35,125 bases of DNA from Spirogloea muscicola. Taxonomy: Eukaryota > Streptophyta > Zygnematophyceae > Spirogloeales > Spirogloeaceae. Made by a program: the position numbers and the translations under genes. Shown here piece after piece: positions 1-12,204 of the stretch. The number at the start of each line of letters is the position of its first letter. The stretch's first letter is position 1. A model generated the notes under the pieces. That model saw only the letters and a program-made list of their open reading frames with translations, had not been told where the DNA came from and searched no databases. The stretch covers positions 9,984-45,108 of the forward strand of contig WELB01000291.1 of the NCBI GenBank assembly GCA_009602725.1, read 5' to 3'.

Positions 1-252
1 GCCAGAGGCAGCAGCGAGGGCTCTGCCGGCACGAAGGTGCAGCGCCCGGGCCATGGACCTCTGCAGCGAGACGGCCAGGCGCATTCGATACACTTGCGCC
101 AGCGACCCGGCTGCAGGGAAGTCAACCGGCTCCCCATGGAAGCGCCGGGCGATGGTGTGACGGGCGAGCTGGGTGAGCAGCTCGAGCCACCGAGCGCCCA
201 GCGCCCCATGTGTGCCGATGGCCAACGGGAAGAACTCGTCTTCCCGCGGATG
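1..252 (-). pseudogene. LINE-like retroelement ORF, C-terminal fragment (cut by window edge)
   Basis: On the minus strand an open frame runs from about 252 to the window edge, just after stop codons. It reads FFPLAIGTHGALGARWLELL near its start and LQRSMARALHLRAGRALAAA near its end. The minus-strand fragment at 18437-19080 has the same order of features: an acid- or polar-rich start, a GxLG block, an aromatic/Leu helix, then LQR-x-AHAL-H-KAGRALAG. The organisation resembles the tail that follows the reverse transcriptase and Cys-rich regions in non-LTR retroelement polyproteins. No catalytic RT domain lies inside the window, so the family call is an inference from layout and from the matching copies. 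The frame has no usable start and is either a truncated copy or the end of an element lying to the left. Confidence 0.5.
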
Positions 253-1327
253 ATCCGCGTTCAAAGGGACCCGCTACCTAGAGACTACTTAGTTCTCTGA
301 CCTGCGGCTGCACAACAGGGTATGTCGACAACCAGTGGCCACTTCAGTCGCAGTGTGCTTTAGCGCACTTTAAGTGCACTTGGTACACTTGGTTGCTTGC
401 TTTTTGCGCCATCTGGCTCCTTCAGACCTTCTCCATTCCTTTAGGCTTGCATCTCACACCACCAGTCAATTTGGTTGTGCTGTTGTTTAGCGCTATTCTG
501 GCCCCTTAGAAGTACTTGTTTCATCTTCCTGGGCTGGCCTATCACTGCCAATCACATTGCCCTCTTCTTGAAGAGCTCACCTCTTTGAGGTTTTTCCACT
601 TGTTTTCCATGGGCTGGCCTCTCCAGCCACCGCCCTCTCCTGGGCGAGCACTTTCTCCTGGAAGCGTCTTTCGTCTTGCGTCCCAGATGCACGCAGAGGA
701 ACCCAAATCCCCAGCGGCGCTTGGCAGCGGTATCCAGGATACTCGAGGGGGCAGCGGCGACTGGCACGGGTGACCCGGGTTAGCCGGATGGCTGACGAGG
801 GCCGGCGGGTTAGCCGGCTGTGCAGGTAACCGCGGCCGCCCGCCGGGTCAGCACGACGTGGACCCACCCCGCGGCACCGTCACCACGGCTGGGCTGTTGT
901 CGCACGTCGTGAAGCCCAGCCCCGGGCGTCGCTTTGGCGACGTTCCTTCATCAATCCCCTCCCCGTCAGCCATGTTCTTGTCGCCACTATGCAACCCCAC
1001 GGTGACACCATTGGTCTTCGTTTGCGACCTCCTCACTAGTCGACGCGCTTGTGCAACCAGCGTTGGGCCCATTGACTTGTCTCTCAGAAAGAGAGAAGGC
1101 GCGCGGGGCGCATGAAATGAAATGGAGGCCAATTCAAGCCGACACATTGTCCAGGCAGAGTCTAGGGCAAACTAAACAGGGCTACATAATACGGAAACCG
1201 AAACAAAGGTGCCTTGTCTCTCAGAAAGGTCGTTCACGGTTGCTGGCTTCGGAGCAGTTCGGCCGCCGTTGGGCGCGCCGATGGCCGCTTGAGCCTCGGG
1301 AGCGACGCCCAGCTTGGCGTGGTCGCC
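253..1327. repeat. Intergenic repeat-rich stretch upstream of NYC1
   Basis: No gene is supported here. Copies of the short GGCTGG hairpin unit sit near 531 (degenerate) and 609 (GGCTGGCCTCTCCAGCC). A short local duplication around GGGTTAGCCGG occupies about 776-820. At about 1090-1170 lies a copy of the repeat edge AGAGAGAAGGCGCGCGG followed by a GGCCAATTCAAGCC block; the same pair recurs at 21130-21200 and, in the opposite sense, at 15850-15920 and 16100-16165. Frames of 85-99 residues on both strands are low-complexity or overlap one another and look like chance. The NYC1 promoter must lie near the right end, but I see no clear TATA box. Confidence 0.5.
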
Positions 1328-4300
1328 ATGGCGGCGACCGCGGGGGCGGCGCAGCCGGCGGCGGCGGCGTCCTCCCTCCTCGGCTCCGTCAGTTGTAGCC
1401 TATATAGCGCACAGCCGGCCCCCGCTGGCGCGACGGCGGCCAAGGGCTCGCAGAGGCCTCTGCCACCGTGGGCCGACTCTGCATGGTGCCGTGGCGGCTC
1501 CCTGGCAACATTCCGACGACGGCATTGCCGCTTCTTAACGCCATCAGCGAGGCCGGCAGTGTGCTGCACCCAGCCTCCAAAGAAGGCTGGCACACAGGAC
1601 TGCAGCCCTGTTGTCCAGTTCCAGAAGCTGCTGCGGCCCGCTGTGCGAATTCTCAGTGGAGCAGGTGAGACAACGTCATGTCACTTCCATGTGAATTTCT
1701 CGAAGTTGCTGCGCAGGCACTCGTCTCGCTTTGGCACCTCATCGCGACTTGATTGCACGTATGGCAGATCTCAGGGAATGTGAAGGGAATACAAGCAAGC
1801 GCAGCCACGCCAGAGCAGAGCTTGCACGCCAAGTACTCCGCTTCCTCAGGGCTGCTCCAGACGAATTGGCCGCTGCCTCCAAGAGAGAGAGCTGGCCGGT
1901 CAAGGCCGAGTCAGATTTTCTGCAGGTACAATCTGGCAGACCTGGGTACATTGACGTGACTTACAATCAGGACGTAGCCGAGGGCTGGTGGTAGTGAAAT
2001 TATGCAGGTATCAGAACCTTGTAAGAGAGAAATAAATTCATAGCATTCTTCCGAACATTGCAACAGAGAGTTTATCAGATCACGTCGTGATATTGATAAG
2101 GCATGCACAAATGCCTGGCTTACAGTTCCACGCAGCACTTGCAAAGTACACGATTGTATGCAGTGGCACTGGAGCAGTTCTGTCTGCTGCCTTGGAGCTT
2201 GCAGGTGATTCTCCTCACCCTTGAAATATGGGAAGACGTTCTGATATGCAGTTGACAATTCTGATCTCAGGTTGATCCTCAGATCAATTGCATGCATGTG
2301 TAAGGGCAATGTCTCCACACCTTGTGGGGGATGTATGATAACCAGACCTGATCAATCTAGTCAGTTGTGTGTCCGCTGTCTATATGCGTTGCTCAAAGGG
2401 TTTTGTTCTTGTGAGGGTACAGGCGGCGGACCTCATCAAGGAGCAGTGCTGTGGTTTAGTTGGTTAGCAGGTCTTTTCCTTGGTTCCATGATTGGTACAG
2501 GCCAAGTTATGGAGAGTTATGGGCGCACTGGACCTCGAAATGTGGTGGCCACAGGCAGCACCAGAGGGCTTGGCAAGGCGTTAGCCCGCGAGTTCCTTCG
2601 AGCAGGTGACAACGTGGTGGTCGCCTCGAGGGATGCACTAGCAGTAGCTCAAACCGTGTCAGATCTACAAGAGGACATGATATCGCAACGCCGAAGATTG
2701 CCTCTTGGAGTGGTTCACTCTTGTGGAGGATCTGAAGAGCTGACCTGCAGGTATGGTGCACATGTTGTCCTGATCATGGCTTAAAGCCCCAATAGAATAA
2801 TTGCAATTTCCTGCTCTGTTGGCTGCTCTCTTAAATTTTTCTCATGCAGATTTCTTGGTTGCGCAGAACCACGTCATTACCTGGTGGATCAGCAAGCGCA
2901 AAGCAGAAGAATCAAACAGGCTCCCATAAGATTGTTGGCATGGCTTGTAACGTCCACTTTCCGGAAAACGTTAAGGCCCTTGTCGATGTTGCTGTGCATG
3001 AGCTTGGCACCATAGATATCTGGGTATGTACTATCACAAATCACGTAGCTAAGCGCGTATGATAGGTACTTGCGAAGTCATGGACACTTCGCCGACTGCA
3101 GTGAGAACCTGCCATAGCCGGTTGTCAAAATTTAAATCAGTCATTTTACTGATCTATATCTTTACTGTGGCATGTGAATCAGATAAACAATGCAGGAGTC
3201 AGCATAAAAGCAAAGCCTTTTCTCGAGTTCTCTGACATGGAGCTCTGCAAGGTTGGGGCGGCTCTCCTTGTCTCTTGCTCTCGGTCTAGGTTCCATACTG
3301 TTACCTTGCTCTAGGTCCTTGCAGATTTGACAGGACAAATGTTGGTGCTTTTCTCTAGGTCGTCTCCACCAATCTCTTGGGGTCTTTATCTTGCACCAAG
3401 GCAGCAATTTTGCAAATGAAGAGGCAATCTCGAGGTGGGCATGTGTTTAACATGGACGGAAATGGGTCAGGAGGTCAAGCCACACCTCGCTATGCTGCGT
3501 AAGTTTTGCCAAGCTGCAAGTCTGCTCTAACGGCACTGAGCTTGTTCTCGCAGACAATAAGCACGTCAGTTTAATATAGACATCCATGCCATGGATATAT
3601 TGCCTGTGTAATTCTTTTAACGGTTTTTATGTCTTATGTTTCGTGGCTCTGCCACAATCTGGCATTGCTCAGCTACGGCGCTACAAAATGTGCACTACGG
3701 CAATTCCATGCAACACTTTTGGAGGAGTGCAGACGATCACGAGTTGGAGTGCACACTGCATCTCCTGGCATGGTTCTCACGGATCTTCTTCTAAGGTCAA
3801 ATCTCTTTGCAGATTGACCTCATTGGCTGCCTCATCTTGTGCTCTGAGAGGCCGCTAAGTCTGACTTCACATAGTAACGCTGCTGCAGTACAGGCCTACA
3901 ACAGCTATATGACAATGCATGAGCCCTTTGCCTGAAAGAACTGGGAGATTGTGACTATGCAGCGGGGCAACATTGCAGAACAAACAAGCATTCAATTTCA
4001 TATGCGAACAACCAGAGACTGTGGCTCGAGCTCTTGTCCCTCGCATGCGCAATGTGAGAGGAACAGGGAAGGCCATTAATTACCTTACGCCTCCTCGTAT
4101 CATCCTCGCCATTGTCACAGCCTGGCTACGAAGGGGCCGCTGGTTTGACGAAGAGGTGAGAGATGAGCATGCAGTATGTGCACATGTGAGCTTAGGCAAA
4201 TACTTCTCTCTTTGCAGGAATGCCATGTCAGGAGACAGAGTGCAGCTGGTGTATGGAGCGCATCCGTCACACTTTATTGTTTCCAATTGTAGTATGCTCT

Positions 4301-4505
4301 ACGGGCGTACTCTTGTCCTGTGACACTGCAGGGGCAAGCAGTCTATGCTGCCGAGGCGGATCGGCTTCGAATGTGGGCCGAAGGAGAGCAGCAATCGCCT
4401 GTGTCGGCTGCCATGGAGATGATGCCTAGCGGGGCATGGGTCTCGCTCTTCTCTTCAACTGTCATTTGCGCTTATTTGGTGTTCTCCAATGTGGTCGGAG
4501 GTTAG
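1328..4505 (+). CDS. NYC1: Chlorophyll(ide) b reductase, NYC1 type (short-chain dehydrogenase/reductase)
   Basis: This enzyme reduces chlorophyll b to 7-hydroxymethyl chlorophyll a, the first step of chlorophyll b breakdown and light-harvesting complex turnover at the thylakoid. Ten exons fit GT-AG and phase rules: 1328-1664, 1717-1925, 2126-2204, 2423-2750, 2867-3023, 3183-3251, 3359-3498, 3673-3795, 3963-4155 and 4332-4505. They sum to 1809 nt, giving 602 residues. The N-terminus is Ala/Ser/Arg-rich, as in a chloroplast transit peptide. Two hydrophobic segments follow at about 186-206 and 215-234, with a third at the C-terminus (WVSLFSSTVICAYLVF); plant NYC1 also has three predicted membrane segments. 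The SDR signatures are present: TGSTRGLG near residue 252, INNAG at 371-375 and the catalytic YGATK at 441-445. Blocks such as FICEQPETVARALVPRMR, YLTPPRI and YAAEADRLR are typical of NYC1 rather than its shorter partner NOL. The first in-frame ATG was taken as the start. The gene looks intact. Confidence 0.95.
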
Positions 4506-5091
4506 ACATCAGAAGTTAGTATGCACGAATCTGGTGGAAGTTACCTGCTAGAGCTTTCAGACCACCTGCCTCCACCACCTGCGCCTAGCCATTGGCACCG
4601 TTCCCTTTTAGCTACCTTTTAAGTCCGTCATATGTGAAGCTAGGAGATCCGAAAGAGTGTAACGCACACCTTGTGTATAGGAGATACACATGTCCTGCCC
4701 ACATGCCAGCCAATGAGCTGGCCCAAGTACGGACAATTACAAACAACTTGGCTAGCTGCCTTCTGCAGGCTGCAGGGCTTTGCCCTGACTGATTTTTGTC
4801 TCAAGTGATAGATACCGCCTCAGACGTTGAATAATGAGAGGCGGCCAGTAGGACGATTATTGATGATGGCTCGAATTTACATCTAAAGTTGAGGGCACAA
4901 GCTCTGTGGAAAAAACGTTGCACAAGGCAGGTCCATGATCTCGTGTCGGTCTTCTATCCTGTGAAGACTTGAGAGCAGTCCTGCAAAAAGACCAGTGCTT
5001 AGCAAAGCTGTTGTTGGCTGCGGCCCTTTGATTCAGACGCCCGCACTAGTGCCATGCTACATATGCAAAGAATTCCGGATATTTAGAAACA
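4506..5091. other. Intergenic region after NYC1
   Basis: This is presumably the NYC1 3' UTR and spacer. A TGTAA motif, used as a poly(A) signal in many green algae, lies at about 4657, roughly 150 bases past the stop. Short frames of 60-75 codons have no recognisable motif. I see no repeat copy or RNA gene here. Confidence 0.4.
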
Positions 5092-5330
5092 AATGTAGGC
5101 CAAATGGCCAAGTACAAAGGCAAGCAAATCTAAAGATCTACATAACCTACAGCAGATTGACCCGCTCAATAACCACGGGTCAAAATATAAAGGTCACTAA
5201 ATCGATGCATGAATACTAGATGCCAGAAACGGAGCCCTTCTGCCACCAACTAGAGCTCGCCCAGCTTTCTGGTGCAAGGCACTAGCCTGAGCACGCTGCA
5301 AACAGGCCAGGCTACATAGGTTTTCTGGGC
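5092..5330 (-). mobile_element. 5'-truncated LINE-like 3' end, copy 2
   Basis: The stretch beginning GGCCAAGTACAAAGGCAAGC and running through a TGACCCGCTCAATAACCAC block to CGCCCAGCTTTCTGGTGCAA aligns by eye with 18334-18530, where the same blocks lie immediately 3' (minus strand) of a retroelement ORF tail. A third copy of the first two blocks lies at 33233-33330. The shared left edge and the lack of upstream coding sequence suit a copy truncated at its 5' end during target-primed reverse transcription. Target-site duplications were not identified. Confidence 0.5.
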
Positions 5331-5913
5331 GAGCACAACCTTATGCTGTGAAGATAAGAGAAAGAGGACTCATCCAGTAAAGAGCGAGCTGTGTGCCCTC
5401 TATTTGTCCGCTGACACGGGTATTAAGAGCGCCCAGTTTGCTTGGCCTGTGGCTCCACTAATGTAGTCATGAACACCTTCTGTATGCTCCTGGCTGGCTT
5501 TTACAGCCACTCTTTTAATGTCAGCACCGCGTTACAGCTTTTCTTTGCTCTTTCTTTGTCTGTTGCAGGCCGCGGCTGCCTCCGGGCAAGATAGCCGTGT
5601 GCCAGGTGATGGAAGAGCTCACCTCTGATGGAGGAGGGGAGGGCACGGCTCGGCGCCTTGGTGATCCGCGGCGTGACGGCGGCAAGTGAACGCAGTTGCG
5701 GCGACGGCGAGAAGCTGCGACGCCACACGGTGCTGACCAGGAGTGCGAGGACTGGAGCATGAGGCGCTGTGCTCAGGCACTAGAATAAGATGTGAACATT
5801 TGCTCTTGGTGGCCACTTGGCCTGCCACACACGGCGGCGACGCAAGGCTGTCGAAGGGCAAAGCGGAGGGCTCAAGGCGACAAGACGGAACCGGTTAAGA
5901 GCAGACAGGCAGT
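5331..5913. other. Intergenic region upstream of the HLTF-like gene
   Basis: A hairpin-family unit (GGCTGGCTTTTACAGCC) lies near 5490. After a good acceptor (tctgttgcag, about 5560-5570), a plus-strand frame beginning RLPPGKIAVCQVMEEL runs to a stop at about 5690. It could be a terminal exon or an old exon, but no partner exon was found upstream and the peptide is not recognised. The segment closest to 5914 should contain the promoter of the helicase gene. Confidence 0.3.
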
Positions 5914-8900
5914 ATGGCAATGGCAGTGGTGCGGCAGCGACCGCCGAAAGGACCTCGGCGTCAGCCAGACCCGGAGACTCCTGCTGAGGACGACGATGCG
6001 GAGGATGACGATGGCGACGGCGGCGAGGAGGTGTGCGCTGGCTACGTGACTGTCAGCATAGTGGGCTTGCAGTACTATGCTGGGACAGTGAATCGCGACG
6101 AGATGGTGCAGCTCATCCGCGAGCAGGACAACCCGTATGATGCCAATGCCATCCGCGTGGACAACGTCGGAGGGGAGCGCGTCGGCCACATCGAAAGGTA
6201 CAAGGTGGGCGGAGCGCCAATACACTTGACCACCATTTGGCATCGTTCTATGGGTAGTAGGGTCCGACCATCAAAGGTTTACTTTCAACTTCTGAGCTGT
6301 CGGTGCTATGCACCGACAACTGTGTGCCATTACTGACAGTTGCTCAGAGTGTTCTGTCCTGGTCTGAGTCAGGCCTGGCCAGGGTTGTGCCGGCCGGTGG
6401 CAGCTGAGTCGCCTGCCATCGTGTACCAATTATGCTGCAGGCACTCCACCTTGCGCCACTGATTGACAGGGGCGAGGTCAAAATCGAAGGACTCGTGACC
6501 TCTGGTGTCACAAACAAGTACAAGGTATGGGTCCTTTGAACGCCCTTTGACGCCATGTAGCAGCCTGCTTACTCTTACGTGCTACTGGCCCGGACTCTTC
6601 TTGCACACACAATTGGGCGCTCATGTAAGTCGTCATTTTGTCTTTGTGGAGAGGTGTGTTGCATCGGTGGCGGCGTGCTGTAGTGCTTGAAACTATGATT
6701 TTGCGTTCTGCTCACTGCTCTGTGCAGTTTCGTACATTCTTGAAAGAGCGATTATGCTGCGTCCACCGACCTTTTTAATTTGTCAATGAGCAGATGCCCT
6801 GCCAAGTGTATGTACACTGCAAGGCGGCAGCAGCAGACGAGGTGGTCGACAAGCTCACCTCCGCAGGTCTGCCACTTATCTGTGAGGTATGTTGCACAAG
6901 TTGCTCTTCCGGATGCAAGTGAAATCTTGGTGCATGCTGCCTGGCCAGACATGCACACAGCTGCACGTATCCTGGTAGGTGCCCGGTCAACTGACCGCGC
7001 GTGCACTTGCTGATGTATATGGCTACACACAATGGCAGGCCAAAGATCAGGCATATGGTATCACTGGCTCACAGTCCTTCCAATCAGGCAATGTCGAGAA
7101 GAACTTTGAGAGCATTTTCAAGAGCTTGGTGATTGCACGTGGTCACCGACAGCAAATGGAGCCACCATCGACCATATCCTCTCCACTCTTTCCTGTATGG
7201 TTCCAGTCATTTTCTCTTACATAAGACGCCTGCTTCGTGCATGCCGAAGGGAAGCTTGTTGTGCTGTCGGCACTGGCTTTTAGTATGCATTGTCCATGCC
7301 TCCAAATCGCTCCTTCTCTATCTTAGTGGTCTTGTCAAGCACTGTACAGCACCAAAAGGAGGCTCTGTCTTGGCTGGTCGACCGAGAAAAGGATCGCAGA
7401 CTGCCACCGTTCTGGGAGCGGCAGGAGTGCAAGGGGGAGACGAGATACCTCAACACCATCACCAATTATGCTTCCAAAGACGCTCCACAGCCGTTCCACG
7501 GCGGAATCCTGGCGGACGACATGGGGCTTGGCAAAACACTGACCATGCTGGCCCTCATAGCTACGCATCGCCCAAGTGCTGCACTCTCCAGTGTTCCCAA
7601 GAAGCTTTCTGTTGTTGATTCATGCAGCACTGCTGGGCCCAGACCAAATAAAAGACAGAAGTCAGATGCGGTAGTGACTTCGACCTCGCAAGTAAATGCC
7701 ACAGCTTCAGGATCAATGGGATGCTCTAAGAGTGTAAGAGCCACATTGATTGTCTGTCCACTGTCAGTTGTAGCAAATTGGGCTCGGCAAATTCAGCAGC
7801 ACATTGTTGAAAGTAGTCTGAGTGTATATGAGTACCTAGGGCCAAAGAGGATACGAGATCCTGAAGTATTGGGCAACTACAACGTTGTCTTGACCACCTA
7901 TAGTACCTTGGCAGTGGAGGGCGACGAGTCCTCTGCATCGGCAACTCTGCAAAAGTTCTGTTGGTTCAGAGTCATTCTTGACGAGGCCCACTGTATCAAG
8001 TCGCCAAAGGCACTTCAGTCAAAGGCTGCGAGGAGCTTGACAGCCTTACACAGGTGCTGCACAGGCATGCTCTAGTCTTGCTGCTCTTAGATGCCATTCC
8101 ACCCACAGAACGTAATACAGAGGTCTGCTCCTTATCAGGTACTAGGATTCAGCACCAGCTTGCTGCAAATCTTGCTTGACACACTTAGCTTGCTCATTCG
8201 TGCTGCTGCTGCAGGTGGGCAGTTACAGGGACGCCAATACAAAATAAGCTCGCTGATCTCTACAGCTTGATGTCTTTTCTGCATCTGCAGGTGCACCCTG
8301 TCAACCACTTCTGACTTGCACATATTTGCCTACTGCTTCTCTTAGAGCATGGACCAAACTCGTGCAATGTGCAAATTCTGCTGCATCGGCAAGTCACACT
8401 ACTCAACAAGGTTGTCTGCCCTTATTGTCTTGTGCAGCCCTTAGACGAGCAGTCCTTTTGGCTCCGTACAATTGAGCGGCCACTGACTTATGGTGACCCA
8501 AAGGGGTACAACCGATTGCGTGTAAGATACATCCAGATGCTGAGACTGGTCTCTTGCCTGTCTACTGAGGAGATGTCAATCCTTGTGCAGATTCACGAGC
8601 ACAGAAGTGTTCACTACTATGCTCGCTCCCGCAAGAGGTTGCACGTGTGTTTGAGCTCCTGTATGGCCACATGTACAGTAGTCAATGCTTGCCACTGTCC
8701 TTTCACGCTCTCTAACACCACAAGTTGGCCACACTGATGTGCAGGTGTTGATGGCTGCGATAGCTTTACGAAGGACAAAGTCAGAGCAAGTAGGACAGCC
8801 GTCCATCAAGCTGCCACCACGGACAGTCCAACTTCACTTGCTTGACCTTTGGAGCTGTGATCGCCAGAAGTACGAACAGTGGGAGGAAAATGGGCGAGAC

Positions 8901-10756
8901 TTAATCAAAGATATGATTAAGCATGGGACAGTTTTGAAGAATTATGCTAATGTGCTCGAAGTGATACTCCGCTTGCGACAAATTTGCGATCACGCTTCGC
9001 TCTGTCCAAGTCTTGACAGCCTCGCAAAAAGAGTGGCAGAGCAGGAAGGTATGTATCGACTCCCTTTGAGAATATAAGCAGTGCTGCTGTGTGACTATTA
9101 GTTTGCTTGCCATTTTTCGGCTCTTTGCTAAGTCCCAAGTTGAACTTGCTGCTGCTTTGTGATTGAATGAGGTTCTAGTGTCCTGCAGTTCTTGTCGTTC
9201 CCATTGCGTTCACGCAAGTTTACAATGTGGTGCAGCTGCCCCGCCAGAGCTGATGCAGAAGCTCCTTGAATATCTACGGGACAGTGGTGATGATGATTGC
9301 CCAATATGTCTGTGCCCTGCCCAGCCGCCGGTCATTACCAGATGCGCACATATATACTGCTGCGCTGTATCAACAAAGTTGTCGCTCGAGGCAATGGACA
9401 GTGCCCTCTTTGCAGGACTGCTGTCTCCTCCGCTGATCTGATCAGGGTTCCTCCCGAGACATTAAGTAACGGAAATGAAGCAACTTCCAGCGAGGTTCCA
9501 AGGGAAGCCACTTCCAGCCAAAGCCAAGGTATGCTGCTATGATGCAGATGGGCGATGCCCAGTTTGGACTTGCCAGTTGCAAAAGCCAAGTGAGGTCCTC
9601 GTCAGCATGGCACTAACACTTCCAGTGAGGAGCTATGTACCTGAGGCTACATTGCAATTCATGGCATATGTTGCAGTCAGTACTACATTGAAAAGCCCGT
9701 ATTCTAATACTTGCCTGTTGTCACTGCTCAGAGGCAACGCCTGGTAGTGCCAAGATTGCTGCTCTTGCACAGTCCTTACAAGATGTTCGAGATGCAGATC
9801 CCTCCATCAAGTCTGTGGTCTTCTCACAGGTAACGAGTGCAAGAATTAACTTCCTTACAGCTAATTGAAGAGAACATTGCTAGACAGCATTTCATACATT
9901 TGCACAGAATCTACACTAGTACACTAGGAGCATAGATGCACTTGGCTATCAGTGTGGGCCTTATTCCTTGATAGTAGCATCATGTTTCCTACGATGCAGT
10001 TTACAGGCATGCTGAGGCTGGTGAGGCAAGTGCTGAAGGCATCGGGAGTCCGGTGCTTAACACTGGACGGGACATTGAGTAGGAAGCAGCGTGAAGAAGT
10101 CTTAAGGGACTTCCAGTCTATAAGTGCATGCAGCCCATCTGTGCTCCTGGTCAGCATGAAGGCGGCAGGTCAGCAGCATGGTCATCATTCACATACTGTA
10201 TAATGTAACATTTTTTGCCATTATAGTCACCTCCTTGAAGCTTGGAAGTCCCATCATCATTATGGCCCTGTCATCACCTTTGCATGGCTATCTCCAGGAG
10301 TTGGCATCAATCTTACAGCTGCATCTCGTGTCTACCTCCTGGATCCATGGTGGAACCCCGCTGTTGAGGAGCAGGCCATGGACCGAGTACACCGTCTTGG
10401 CCAGGTCCACCTCCTGCAGATTTGTCACAGAGTGTGGCAAGAATAAGGATTAGTGGCAACTCGTAGGCTGCCAGCTTCAGAAGCTGAGATTTGATGGACA
10501 ATGCCTTATCATAGAATGGGCTTCATATGCAGCGTGCACTGCGTTCTTCTAAGCTTCTCGCTTGTACGTGTGTATTTACCTGCAGACTCGGCCGGTGATT
10601 GTGGTGCGATTCATAGTGAGGGACAGCATCGAGGAGCGTATCCTGGAGCTGCAGGAGCGCAAGAGGCATCTTGCAGCTGCTGCGTTTGAGAGTCGCACAC
10701 CAGAAGACTTGCAGCGTGCTCGAGTAGATGACGTTCGTCTGTTGATGAGACTCTAA
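5914..10756 (+). CDS. HLTF: HIRAN-SNF2-RING helicase, HLTF/RAD5-like (apparent frameshift in RING)
   Basis: This is a nuclear SWI/SNF2 ATPase with a RING E3 module. Family members act in replication-fork remodelling and PCNA polyubiquitination. The layout is closest to Arabidopsis SMARCA3-like 1 (At5g05130). Exons are 5914-6204, 6441-6524, 6794-6886, 7039-7128, 7350-8053, 8215-8290, 8438-8521, 8745-9048, 9236-9528, 9732-9829, 10000-10168, 10298-10404 and 10586-10756. The order is an acidic N-terminus; a HIRAN domain (about 42-125, [15 protein letters not shown]); SNF2 motifs [21 protein letters not shown] (about 237-249), DEAHCIK (about 397) and TGTPIQN; a RING starting CPIC (about 597); and the helicase C lobe with VVFSQ, DPWWNP and DRVHRLGQ. 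Exon lengths sum to 2564 nt, one short of 855 codons. The missing base falls between the RING residues IYC and CINKVV, at about 9358-9367. Everything else is intact, so either a sequence error or a very recent break is possible. Confidence 0.93.
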
Positions 10757-11414
10757 CTCGCTGAGATGTAGTGCCCACCGCAAGTCTTGTACCTCCCCAT
10801 ATTTCCCTCCACCTAAATTTCCCCAGTCAGATTTTCTTTGCTCAACAGCACTGCCAACCCCTTGATGTTCCGCTCCTCCTTGACTTCACCTTGTTGAGTC
10901 CTGGTAGGTAGGCTAGAGTAGCAGGTGGCTAGGCCCAGCTGGTCTCTTCCGCTGCGTACACTACCAAAAGTTGTAGCATGTCAATGGTTAAAATTTTACG
11001 ATTGACCCCTTGGAAGATTCTTGATCTATTTTCTGCCTGACGATGGCCCAAGCAAACGATGACTCTTCAACAATATCTAGTTGGACGCCATTGAGCTCTC
11101 AGCATAGAGTAACAATGCTCAAGTACCAATCAAATTCGATACCTCATGACCAGCACATGTTGTTGTCTGTGGGCATATTCATTTCCTGGACTGAATACGA
11201 GCCTTTATTATTACTGGCGCTTAAGTAACTGACGACCTGAGGTACTAGATGATTGGAAGCCATGCCTATCGGGACTGTACAGTCGGCACCCATGAGGGGC
11301 GCAGGGGCTGTCTAAATGACCTCCTTCGCCTAATGAGAGCACCACAGCTACCAACATCTCCAACTACGCAGTCGACTACAACAATGTCAACGATGCAGTA
11401 TTCCAGCCCACGTT
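10757..11414. other. Convergent 3' region between the HLTF-like gene and MRPL47
   Basis: The two flanking genes end toward each other, so this stretch probably holds both 3' UTRs. It is less GC-rich than the exons. No open frame of note, hairpin-family unit or RNA gene was seen. Confidence 0.45.
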
Positions 11415-12166
11415 TCAAATAACATTGATCATTGCGCGGTAGATCTGCCGCTTCATAGGGTCGGGCTCTGCCAGCGCCCTCTCAGTCAGCACCTGCTTGA
11501 TGCGGCACATGGACTTTTTCACCTGCGCAGCAAAAAGTGTCGCCCATTAAACGTATGCTCTTGAGCTAGACCAGCAGAAACACAATCTCAGAGCCCTGAC
11601 GTATGAGCAGCTTGGCTCGCCCGTAGCTGTGGTGGTAGACGAGCGTGCCCGACTCGTGCTAGCTGAACACTGGGCCCTGAAGCCCAACTCCTCACGCAAT
11701 AACACGAGCTCCCGATACCAGGCTAGCGAGAACGCCGGCCTAGAAGCGCCAGCAATAATGAGCTCCACGCAGGCTCTTGCGACATATGGGGCTGCTGGGG
11801 GTTCCCGCAACCGCAGTAACGGCCGCACCGGCGGCGGCAGCGGCGGCTCGTACCTTGGGAATGCGGTCGGGGCGGGGCATGCGGAGGCCGTCTGTCCGCA
11901 GCATCTGGCGCTGCGTGTACAACATGTTCTTCTCCTTGAGAAGCACGTACCACAGGCGGTGCAGGTCGTCATACGACTTGCGCCGCAGCTCCGCCGCCGC
12001 CCACGCCCGCCCTGGCGCCGCCGCCGTCGCCGGACTGTTCAGTCAACACGGCGGCGCAGTGCGGCCGCCGCTGTCAGGCGAGGTGGCGAGGGGTTGTGGG
12101 GCGCACTCACCGACGACGGGCGGCTCGCCGTCGGGCCGCCGCTCCGCCTCGAAAAAGTCCTCCAGC

Positions 12167-12197
<31 letters not shown>

Positions 12198-12204
12198 ACG
12201 CTCG
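11415..12204 (-). CDS. MRPL47: Mitochondrial large-subunit ribosomal protein uL29m (MRPL47), 5' end unresolved
   Basis: This is a component of the mitochondrial 39S/54S ribosomal subunit near the exit tunnel. Three minus-strand exons join in phase: 12204-12111, 12011-11854 and 11522-11415. The conserved core reads LEDFFEAE, then [45 protein letters not shown] and [15 protein letters not shown], which is diagnostic of this family in plants and animals. The first listed exon begins after a GCCGCAG acceptor and encodes a poly-Gly run ahead of LEDFFE. Its frame is closed upstream by a stop, so a further exon with the start codon and mitochondrial presequence must lie to the right. ATGGCGGCTGCAGGG at about 12277 (minus strand) is a candidate. 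The unresolved base at 12252 falls in exactly this interval. The rebuilt part covers about 120 residues and contains the whole conserved domain. Confidence 0.9.

Noticed and set aside
6880-7040. Extra exon in the HLTF-like gene from the frame near 6979
   Set aside because: Direct joining of 6886 to 7039 is in phase and matches the spacing of plant homologs; the extra frame is intronic.
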